Positions 27,973 through 34,644 of a stretch of DNA of 64,000 bases are shown here, one piece after another. A model generated the notes under the pieces. The model made no database searches and was not told the DNA's origin. It was given only the letters and a program-made list of their open reading frames with translations. The stretch comes from JBBROS01 sp965199595. Lineage in GTDB: Bacteria > Pseudomonadota > Alphaproteobacteria > Acetobacterales > Acetobacteraceae. Position 1 is the stretch's first letter, and each line of letters begins with the position of its first letter. The stretch lies in assembly GCA_965199595.1 (NCBI GenBank), contig OZ241182.1:2294001-2358000 (forward strand), read 5' to 3'. The position numbers and the translations under genes were made by a program.

Positions 27973-28652
27973 CACCCGAGCTGCTGGCCCGGCTGCAGGC
28001 CGCCCGTGCCGAGGCCCGGCCCGTGGTGCTGGCCACGAACCTGGTCAGCGGCGCCCAGCACCTGCTGCCGGACCCCGCCGCCCCGGCTGGCCTGGCCGCG
28101 TCCGCCACCAGGGCCCTGCGCGACGACCGGAACGCCACTGTCGAGGCCGAGGGTGCCACCTGGTTCCTGCACGCCTACACCCCGCCCATGCGCCTGGTGG
28201 TCGTCGGCGCCGTGCACATCGCGCAGGCCCTGGTGCCCATGGCCGCCAGCCTCGGCTACGGCGTGCTGGTCACCGACCCACGCAGCACCTTCGCCTCCGA
28301 CGAACGCTTCCCCGGCGTCGCCGTCAGCACCGATTGGCCCGACGAAGCCATCGACGCCTTCAGGCCCGACAGCCGCACCGCCATCGTCACCCTCACCCAC
28401 GACCCCAAGCTCGACGATCCGGCCCTCGACCGCGCCCTGCACTCCCAGGCCTTCTACATCGGCTCCCTCGGCTCCCGGAAGACCCACGCCGCCCGCCTGG
28501 AGCGCCTGCGCGCGCTGGGCCATGGCGACGACGCGATGGCCCGCATCAAGGGCCCGGTCGGACTCGACATCGGCGCCGTGACAGCCGGGGAGATCGCGCT
28601 CAGCATCATGGCGGAACTGGTCCAGGTACGGCGGAAGGACACCGAGGCTTGA
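27969..28652 (+). CDS. XdhC/CoxF Rossmann-domain protein
   Basis: A 227-residue protein carrying the C-terminal XdhC Rossmann fold: MRLVVVGAVHIAQALVPMA, VTDPRSTFASDERFPG, ALHSQAFYIGSLGSRKTHAA and IKGPVGLDIGAVTAGEIALS. The short front (residues 1-70) binds none of the usual CoxI cysteines. With the preceding gene it forms a two-subunit XdhC. It starts at GTG in a GTGA overlap and ends in a TTGA overlap with the molybdopterin-binding gene. Confidence 0.9.
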   Translation: MTPELLARLQAARAEARPVVLATNLVSGAQHLLPDPAAPAGLAASATRALRDDRNATVEAEGATWFLHAYTPPMRLVVVGAVHIAQALVPMAASLGYGVLVTDPRSTFASDERFPGVAVSTDWPDEAIDAFRPDSRTAIVTLTHDPKLDDPALDRALHSQAFYIGSLGSRKTHAARLERLRALGHGDDAMARIKGPVGLDIGAVTAGEIALSIMAELVQVRRKDTEA

Positions 28653-30265
28653 TCTTCGGCGCGGTCCCGCTCGACGAGGCCGGGAGCTGCATCCTTGCCC
28701 ATACCCAGCGCCTGCCCGGCCTGGTGCTGAAGAAGGGCGCCACCCTCGACGCGGCCGCGATTGCCGCGCTGCGCCAGGCCGGCCGCGACCCCGTGATCGC
28801 CGCCCGCCTGGAGCCCGGCGACGTGCCGGAGGACACCGCGGCCGCCCGACTGGCCGATGCGCTGCTGACCCCGGGGCTCGACCGCTCCCGCGCCGGAACC
28901 GGCCGGGTCAACCTGGTGGCGGCGCAGGCCGGGCTGCTGCGGATCGACGCGGCGGCGGTGAATGCCCTGAACCAGGCCGATGAGGGCCTGACCCTCGCCA
29001 CCCTGCCCGACTGGGCCAGCGTCGATGCCGGCGAGATGGTGGCGACCATCAAGATCATTCCCTTCGCGGTGCCCGCCGCCCCGCTGGCCGCAGCGGTGGC
29101 GGCGGCCCAGGCCGGTCCCTTGCGCCTTCACCCCTACCAGTCGCACCGGGTCGGGCTGGTGATGACCCGGCTGCCGGGCCTCAAGGACTCCGTCCTGGCC
29201 GGCACCGCGGAGGCGATGGGCCATCGCGTCACCCGGCTTGGCGGCACGCTGCTGCCGCCGTTGCAATGCGCGCACAGCCAGGCCGAGATCGCCGCCGCGC
29301 TGACCCGGCTGATCGCGGACGGCGCCGAGATCCTCCTGGTCGCCGGTGCCAGCGCCGTGGTGGACCGCCGGGATGTCGGACCCTCCGGCATCGTCGCGGC
29401 GGGCGGCGAGATCCTGCATTTCGGCATGCCCGTCGATCCCGGCAACCTGATCTGCCTGGGGCGCATCGGCACCCTACCGGCCCTGGTGCTGCCCGGCTGT
29501 GCCCGCAGCCCGGCGCTGAACGGGATCGACTGGGTGCTGAGCCGCCTGTTCGCCGGGCTGGTGGTGGATGCGGCGGCCATCGCCGGCATGGGCGTGGGCG
29601 GGCTGTTGAAGGATGTTGGCGCCCGGCCGCTGCCGCGCGCCAAGGCCGCCGCCGCCCGCCCGCCCGTCGCGCTGGTCGTGCTGGCGGCCGGGCGCAGCAG
29701 CCGCATGGCGCCGCACCACAAGCTCCTCATCCCGGACCGCGCCGGCAAGCCGATGCTGGCCCGCGTGGTCGACAACCTGCTCGCCGCCCCGGCCCGCCCG
29801 CTGATCGTGGTGCTCGGCCACCGCGCCGCGGACATTGAGGCAGCCCTCGGCGCCCGCCCGGTGCAGCGCGTGCATGCGCCAGCCTGGGAGACCGGGCTTG
29901 CCGCCAGCCTGGCCGCCGGGATCGCCGCGGTGCCAGAGAGCGCCCGCGCCGCCATCGTCTGTCTCGGCGACATGCCGCTGGTGACCGCCCGGGTGATCGC
30001 GCGGCTGATCGAGGCCTACGACCCCGATGAGGGCCGCCTGATCGTCGCCCCCACCCATGACGGCGCCCTGGGCAACCCCATCCTATGGGACCGCCGCTTC
30101 TTCCCCGAGATGATGGCGCTGACCGGCGACCGCGGCGCCCGCTTCCTGCTGGAGCAACACGCGGAACACCTGGTCACGGTACCGCTCGACGATGATGCCG
30201 TGCTGCGCGACGTGGACACGCGGGAGCAGCTGGCCGGCCTGCCGGCCCATCTGCAACCCGCGTAG
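28649..30265 (+). CDS. Molybdopterin-binding / nucleotidyltransferase fusion (MoeA-like + MocA-like)
   Basis: A 538-residue fusion. Residues 1-330 form a molybdopterin-binding part (ILAHTQRLPGLVLKKGATLD, IAAALTRLIADGAEILLVAG, GEILHFGMPVDPGNL). Residues 340-538 are a MocA-type nucleotidyltransferase with VALVVLAAGRSSRMAPHHKL and VCLGDMPLVTARVIARL. MocA makes molybdopterin cytosine dinucleotide, the cofactor of CO-dehydrogenase-type enzymes. TTG start overlaps the XdhC stop (TTGA). This fusion is known in proteobacteria. It is the last gene of the operon; the convergent amidase ends seven bases away. Confidence 0.88.
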   Translation: MIFGAVPLDEAGSCILAHTQRLPGLVLKKGATLDAAAIAALRQAGRDPVIAARLEPGDVPEDTAAARLADALLTPGLDRSRAGTGRVNLVAAQAGLLRIDAAAVNALNQADEGLTLATLPDWASVDAGEMVATIKIIPFAVPAAPLAAAVAAAQAGPLRLHPYQSHRVGLVMTRLPGLKDSVLAGTAEAMGHRVTRLGGTLLPPLQCAHSQAEIAAALTRLIADGAEILLVAGASAVVDRRDVGPSGIVAAGGEILHFGMPVDPGNLICLGRIGTLPALVLPGCARSPALNGIDWVLSRLFAGLVVDAAAIAGMGVGGLLKDVGARPLPRAKAAAARPPVALVVLAAGRSSRMAPHHKLLIPDRAGKPMLARVVDNLLAAPARPLIVVLGHRAADIEAALGARPVQRVHAPAWETGLAASLAAGIAAVPESARAAIVCLGDMPLVTARVIARLIEAYDPDEGRLIVAPTHDGALGNPILWDRRFFPEMMALTGDRGARFLLEQHAEHLVTVPLDDDAVLRDVDTREQLAGLPAHLQPA

Positions 30266-30271
30266 CCGCGG

Positions 30272-31531
30272 TCAGGCCACCGCGTTCGCCACCCACTGCG
30301 CCCAGGCCAGCACCGCCCGGTCCGCCCCCGCAGCACCCACGATCTGGATCCCGAGCGGCATCCCATTCGGCCCCACCCCGGCCGGCACCGTGACGCACGG
30401 CACATGCAGGCTGGTCCAGATCAGGTTGAACGAGGCGTCCCCGGTCCACTCCAGCCCAAGCGGCGCCTCGCCCGGGGCGGCGGGGGTGATCAGCACGTCC
30501 AGCCCCGCCATCGCCGCCGGCAACCGGGCCTGCAGACTGCGGAACACGGCACGGGCCGCCGCCAGGGTTTCGCCGCTCTGCACCAGGCCCCATTCCAGCT
30601 TCTCCCGCAGCGCCGGGCTGAGCTGGTCGCGGTGGTGCGTCATCTCCCAGCCCAGGGCGCGGGCACTCTCCGCGTTCATCACCACGGCATGCGCATCCTC
30701 CATGGCGGCATACTCATCGGGCAGGTCCCGGGCCACCACCGCGGCCCCGGCCCGGGCCAGCTGCCCCGCCACGCGCTCCATCAACGCCACGGTCTCCGGC
30801 GCGGCGCGGTCCTTCATCGCGGTCCAGCACATCCCCACCCGCGGCGCGGCCACCGCCGCATCGGGGTCGCCCAGGTCCACCGCGGCCAGCACCCCGGCCA
30901 GCAGCGCGCAATCGGCCACGCTGCGGGCCATGATTCCGATGGTGTCCAGGCTCTCGCTCATCAGCTTCATGCCGTGGCGGTTGATCAGCCCATAGCTCGG
31001 CTTGTATCCCACCACGCCGCAGAAGGCCGCCGGGCGGATCACGCTGCCCGCCGTCTGCGTGCCGTAGGCCAGCGGCGCATAGCCCGCAGCCACGGCCGCC
31101 GCGGAACCGCTGCTGGAGCCGCCCGGGGTGCGCGCCGGGTCGTGCGGGTTGGTGGTCGGGCCCGGCGTGCGGGTGGCGAACTCGGTGGTCACGGTCTTGC
31201 CCAGCACCACGGCACCGGCCTCCCGCGCCCAGGCGACCGGCGCCGCATCGGCCTTCGGCTGCCACCCGCTCCAGATCGGCGAGTTGTAGCCGGTCGGCAT
31301 GTCCCCGGTGTCCAGCACATCCTTCACCCCGATCGGGATCCCGTGCAGCGGGCCCGGCTGCGCCACCGTCCGCCGCAGCGCATCCGGTTCGATGAATGCC
31401 ATGGCCTTCAGCACCGGCTCCCGTTGCGTCACCCGGGCCAGGCAAGCCTCGAGCAGCGCCGCCGGGGTCAGTTGCCCGGCTTCCATGCGGCGCAGGGCCT
31501 GGGTGGCGGTCAGCGCGGCGGGGTCGGACAT
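30272..31531 (-). CDS. Amidase signature family protein
   Basis: A 419-residue amidase hydrolysing a C-N amide bond. The catalytic Lys is in GIPIGVKDVLDTG, the glycine/serine signature is ARTPGGSSSGSAAAVAAGYA, and the nucleophilic Ser lies in YGTQTAGSVIRPAAFCGVVG. The length suits a simple amidase rather than GatA; no gatB or gatC is near. The substrate is unknown. ATG 31531 is used; an upstream frame extends to 31606 without conserved residues. Confidence 0.88.
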   Translation of the reverse strand: MSDPAALTATQALRRMEAGQLTPAALLEACLARVTQREPVLKAMAFIEPDALRRTVAQPGPLHGIPIGVKDVLDTGDMPTGYNSPIWSGWQPKADAAPVAWAREAGAVVLGKTVTTEFATRTPGPTTNPHDPARTPGGSSSGSAAAVAAGYAPLAYGTQTAGSVIRPAAFCGVVGYKPSYGLINRHGMKLMSESLDTIGIMARSVADCALLAGVLAAVDLGDPDAAVAAPRVGMCWTAMKDRAAPETVALMERVAGQLARAGAAVVARDLPDEYAAMEDAHAVVMNAESARALGWEMTHHRDQLSPALREKLEWGLVQSGETLAAARAVFRSLQARLPAAMAGLDVLITPAAPGEAPLGLEWTGDASFNLIWTSLHVPCVTVPAGVGPNGMPLGIQIVGAAGADRAVLAWAQWVANAVA

Positions 31532-31607
31532 GCGGGCTCCTGTGGCGTCGGTTTTCACGGTGGCGAGACTGGCGCAATCGCCGGGGCAGAGCCATCTCTC
31601 CTGCACG

Positions 31608-32117
31608 ATGCATGCCGCCCCTCCCGCAATCCAGACCGGTCAGGCGCTCGACGGCACCCTGACCTATCTCGTCGATCACCCGCCCGCGGCGCTGCCGCCG
31701 GTGCAGGGCCGCGACCTCGCCGCCGCCTGGGACGCGGCCCGCGACGCGGCGCTCGGCACCATGTGGGGCGCGGCCCGGCTGTTCCGCTTCCGCCAACCAG
31801 ACGGCAGCTTCACCGACCTGGCGCTGCATGACCGTGACGCAAGGTGCTGGGCCGGGGCGGTGGAGATGACGACGGGGCTGCAGACCACCTACGGCCTGTC
31901 ACTCTGCCTGCGCCTGCTGGCCCTGGTGGACCTGCTGAGCCACGCCAGTTGGGCCAGCGCGCTGTGCACCCTGCGGCGCGGCGGGGCGGAGCTGCACCCC
32001 GCGCTGCTGCGCGCCGCCGCGACCGTCGAGTTGACGAATGAGGCGCGCTTCGACGAAACAAGGTTCCGCGCGGGGCTCGCCCTCCTCCCGGCCGCATCTG
32101 CAGGAGCTTTCGCATGA
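31608..32117 (+). CDS. Hypothetical protein
   Basis: A 169-residue soluble protein without signal peptide. It contains LTYLVDHPPAALPPVQGRDL, MWGAARLFRFRQPDGSF, a leucine-rich stretch LCLRLLALVDLLSH and TNEARFDETRFRAGLALLP. No family recognised. Its TGA overlaps the ATG of the following lipoprotein gene (ATGA), which supports the reading frame and suggests the two work together. Confidence 0.6.
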   Translation: MHAAPPAIQTGQALDGTLTYLVDHPPAALPPVQGRDLAAAWDAARDAALGTMWGAARLFRFRQPDGSFTDLALHDRDARCWAGAVEMTTGLQTTYGLSLCLRLLALVDLLSHASWASALCTLRRGGAELHPALLRAAATVELTNEARFDETRFRAGLALLPAASAGAFA

Positions 32118-32494
32118 CCATTCCCGCGCGTTCATCCTCAACCCTCGCCGGCCTGATGGGCCTTGCCGCACTGGTTGTGCTGGCCGGCTGCAGCCAGCAG
32201 CCGCGCAGCCGGGCCACGGCCGCGGCGACGCAGAAATGCCGGGTCGAGGTGGACCGGATGTATTCGGCGCAGAACCGCGTCGACCTTTCGACGCGCGATT
32301 CGCGGGACACGCCGTTCGCCTCGAACTATGTCTCCGGCATCACCAGCCGCGGCCTGGGCGCCCAGTATGGGCGGGACAACACATTGCAGTCCTGCGTGAA
32401 CCAGGCGTTGGCCGGCGCCCCGGCCGCCGGTGCGGCAGCACCCGCCAGCACCGGCCCCACCTTCAGCACCACGCCGAGCAGCGCCTCCAGGTAG
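32114..32494 (+). CDS. Small lipoprotein
   Basis: A 126-residue exported lipoprotein. The hydrophobic leader LAGLMGLAALVVLAGC ends in the lipobox LAGC with Gln-Gln next, favouring outer-membrane sorting. The mature part has two cysteines (TQKCRVEVDRMYSAQNRV and TLQSCVNQAL), likely a disulfide pair, and ends in an Ala/Pro/Thr-rich tail. Function unknown. Translationally coupled to the upstream gene. Confidence 0.75.
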   Translation: MTIPARSSSTLAGLMGLAALVVLAGCSQQPRSRATAAATQKCRVEVDRMYSAQNRVDLSTRDSRDTPFASNYVSGITSRGLGAQYGRDNTLQSCVNQALAGAPAAGAAAPASTGPTFSTTPSSASR

Positions 32495-32582
32495 GCCGCC
32501 AAGCAAGGCCGCCAAGCCGGGTCGCCAATCGGCCCCGCCATGCCGTAGAACGCCCTGGTATCAAACCAGGAGCGTTCCACGC

Positions 32583-32933
32583 ATGAGCAAGATCATCCGC
32601 ACCGAGCCCAACAAGGTGCTTGCGAAGGCCGTCGAATATCACGGCTTCGTCTACTGCCAGGGCGTCACCGCGTCCGACCTCAGCAAGGACATCATCGGCC
32701 AGACCAGGGAAGTCCTGGACGGCATCGATGCCATCCTCGAGACCCACGGCACCGACAAGACCCGGCTGCTCCAGGCGCAGATCTGGCTCAAGGACATCCG
32801 CGACCGCGACGCCATGAACAGCGTCTGGTCCGCCTGGCTACCTGAGGGCGGCGCCCCGGCCCGCGCCTGCGTGCAAGCCAACATGGCGGACCCCCGGCAC
32901 CTCGTGGAGATCATGGTCACCACCTGCAAATAG
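32583..32933 (+). CDS. RidA-family (YjgF/UK114) protein
   Basis: A 116-residue member of the Rid superfamily. It shows VEYHGFVYCQGVTASDLSKD, EVLDGIDAILETHGTDKTRL and the signature end APARACVQANMADPRHLVEI, in which the arginine after PA binds the carboxylate of imine/enamine substrates in RidA proteins. It likely removes reactive enamines from pyridoxal-phosphate enzymes. ATG has AGGAG about ten bases upstream. It is a single-gene unit. Confidence 0.92.
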   Translation: MSKIIRTEPNKVLAKAVEYHGFVYCQGVTASDLSKDIIGQTREVLDGIDAILETHGTDKTRLLQAQIWLKDIRDRDAMNSVWSAWLPEGGAPARACVQANMADPRHLVEIMVTTCK

Positions 32934-33223
32934 GAAATTGATCTGTGCGTGGTTCCGGAGGAATCGGGCGTAAGCCATTCTGAACACGCGAATCACAGTG
33001 GCTGGAATGTGACAGTGTCACTCTCCAGCCACACGGTAAGTTTATTGGTTTCGATATGCGTTCACTGATCCGTGAATGGGAAGTCCGTCCCAATCCACCC
33101 CGCTTCCGGCAGCCGATTTCGTCGAAATCGAGCGGTTCGGCCTCCGAGGCCGCCGAAGCTGTTGCCTCCCCCGGCCCGTCTCTCTAGCCCTCGCTCACGG
33201 GTTGGTGACCAGAAGGGGACTAC
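32934..33223. other. 290-base intergenic region upstream of CHAP gene
   Basis: No gene is seen. The stretch includes a less GC-rich segment (about 33031-33080) that could hold the CHAP promoter, and the inverted repeat listed separately. A shorter inverted repeat, TTCAC/GTGAA at 33061-33076, follows. Confidence 0.4.
32998..33032. repeat. Nested inverted repeat upstream of CHAP gene
   Basis: An outer nine-base stem GTGGCTGGA (32998-33006) pairs with TCCAGCCAC (33024-33032). Inside it, GTGAC (33009-33013) pairs with GTCAC (33017-33021) around a three-base loop. Only a two-by-two mismatch separates the stems. It may end the RidA transcript or be an operator for the CHAP gene 190 bases downstream; there is no T tract to favour a terminator. 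Confidence 0.55.
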
Positions 33224-34195
33224 ATGATTTTCACTCGGTTCAGCGGTTCGATCGTTGCTCTCGGCCTGACGCTCGGCGTCTTCGCCCCGCTCGATGCGAT
33301 GGCAGCCAGCCACGCACGCGGCAATGGTCACGCCGCTCGGTCGGGTGGCTACAGCAGCTATGAGAGCGGCGCCCGCGCGACCACCCGCGCGGTCCGCTAT
33401 GGCATGTCCACCGCCCGCGGCGCCTATGGCAGCCATGGCCGCTACGCCTCGCGCTACAGCAGCGGCTACTCCTCCGGTGGCGGCCGGCTGCAGTGCGTGC
33501 CCTTCGCCCGTGAGAACACCGGCATCGAGCTGTCCGGCAACGCCTCCGCCTGGTGGGACAACGCGGCCGGGGTCTATGCCCGCGGCGCCCGTCCGGAGGT
33601 CGGCAGCGTCCTGAACTTCCGCGCCAACGGCCGCATGCGCATGGGCCACGTGGCCGTCGTTTCGAACGTGGTCGATAGCCGCAACATCGAGATCGACCAC
33701 GCAAACTGGGCCGGTGCCGGCGCCGGCAACATCAGCCGCAACATCACCGTGGTCGACGTGTCCGAGCGCAATGACTGGACCGCGGTTCGCGTCGCCCTGG
33801 GCCGCACCGGCGAGTATGGCAGCGTTTACCCGACCTTTGGCTTCATCTACGACCGCGCCGATAGCGGCGTGATGACGGCCAATGCCGGCATCGCCGCCAC
33901 CCCGGTGCTGAACGCCGCCCCGCGTGACCTGCGCCCCGGCAGCGACCGCGTCCAGTTCGCCGCCGCTCAGGAGATCGAGGAGGTCGCCGAGGCCGAGGAC
34001 GAGCCCCGCGCCCGGAGCAGCCGCCACGCCAGCAGCCGCTCCACCAGCCGCTCCGCAACCCGGTTCGCGCGCTATGCCCGCACCACCAGCGCCAAGGCCA
34101 CGGTCCAGCGCGTCAGCAGCTCGGTCCAGCGCGTCAGCAGCTCCGCCCCGCGCGCCACGCACGCGGCCCATACCGGACATCGCCACCGCACCTGA
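33224..34195 (+). CDS. Secreted CHAP-domain protein
   Basis: A 323-residue exported protein. The signal peptide ends near LDAMAASHA. A Ser/Gly/Tyr/Arg-rich segment follows, then a CHAP amidase domain with the nucleophilic Cys in GGRLQCVPFARENTGIEL, the His in MRMGHVAVVSNVVDSRNIE and Asn in IDHANWAGAG. Such domains cut peptidoglycan peptides. The tail is basic, Ser/Arg-rich, with a direct repeat of VQRVSSS at the DNA level (34104-34145). AGGGGAC precedes the ATG. Predicted cell-wall hydrolase or remodelling factor. Confidence 0.85.
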   Translation: MIFTRFSGSIVALGLTLGVFAPLDAMAASHARGNGHAARSGGYSSYESGARATTRAVRYGMSTARGAYGSHGRYASRYSSGYSSGGGRLQCVPFARENTGIELSGNASAWWDNAAGVYARGARPEVGSVLNFRANGRMRMGHVAVVSNVVDSRNIEIDHANWAGAGAGNISRNITVVDVSERNDWTAVRVALGRTGEYGSVYPTFGFIYDRADSGVMTANAGIAATPVLNAAPRDLRPGSDRVQFAAAQEIEEVAEAEDEPRARSSRHASSRSTSRSATRFARYARTTSAKATVQRVSSSVQRVSSSAPRATHAAHTGHRHRT

Positions 34196-34226
34196 CCAGC
34201 GGCCGCTTCCCACGCAGCGCCAAGCC

Positions 34227-34255
34227 GGCCGCGCCTGACCTTCGTCGGCGCGGCC
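34227..34255 (+). terminator. Hairpin after CHAP gene
   Basis: A nine-base perfect stem, GGCCGCGCC (34227-34235) with GGCGCGGCC (34247-34255), encloses an 11-base loop, 31 bases after the CHAP stop. No T tract follows. Likely transcription terminator. Confidence 0.55.
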
Positions 34256-34354
34256 ACACCGATTGGATCACCGCCGCACGGTTTCGTGTGTGCCGCGGCT
34301 CTGGCTGGATGCCCGATCCGCCCCTTATGCCTCTCCATGACCATGGAGCAGCAC

Positions 34355-34558
34355 ATGACTGGACACGACGAAGCCGGACTGAAGCCCGTTGGCGCCGAGG
34401 GCGCTCAGCTGAAGCAGAAGATCACCGAGGACAAGGGTGGCGACCAGGGCAAGCAGTTCGACCCCGGCGCATCGATGCTCGGCACCGACAACGAAGCCGG
34501 GGCGCCGCCAGATGCCGACGCGATGGCTGTGGCCCGGAACGCGCCTCCGCCGAAATAG
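34355..34558 (+). CDS. Small hydrophilic protein
   Basis: A 67-residue highly polar protein (GLKPVGAEGAQLKQKITEDK, FDPGASMLGTDNEAGAPPDA). It lacks hydrophobic segments and is probably disordered. ATG 34355 is preferred over in-frame ATGs at 34337 and 34343 because GGAG sits seven bases before it. Hairpins lie on both sides, so it forms its own transcript. No family recognised. Confidence 0.6.
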   Translation: MTGHDEAGLKPVGAEGAQLKQKITEDKGGDQGKQFDPGASMLGTDNEAGAPPDADAMAVARNAPPPK

Positions 34559-34565
34559 TGCTGCA

Positions 34566-34590
34566 AACGGGCGGCCCGGTGCCGCCCGTT
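34566..34590 (+). terminator. Hairpin after small hydrophilic protein gene
   Basis: A perfect ten-base stem, AACGGGCGGC (34566-34575) with GCCGCCCGTT (34581-34590), and a five-base loop, seven bases after the stop codon. Strong GC stem; likely terminator without a long T run. Confidence 0.65.
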
Positions 34591-34644
34591 CCCCGAAGGG
34601 TCAAACTGGTCTAGCCTGCGCCACGAAACGTCGGGCGAGCCATA

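Noticed and set aside
27655..28652. A frameshift in one xdhC gene
   Set aside because: The junction is an exact GTGA start/stop overlap, like others in the same operon, and each half forms a complete domain.
33062..34213. A leftward frame of 383 codons opposite the CHAP gene
   Set aside because: Gly/Ala/Val/Asp-rich mirror of a gene with signal peptide and catalytic motif.
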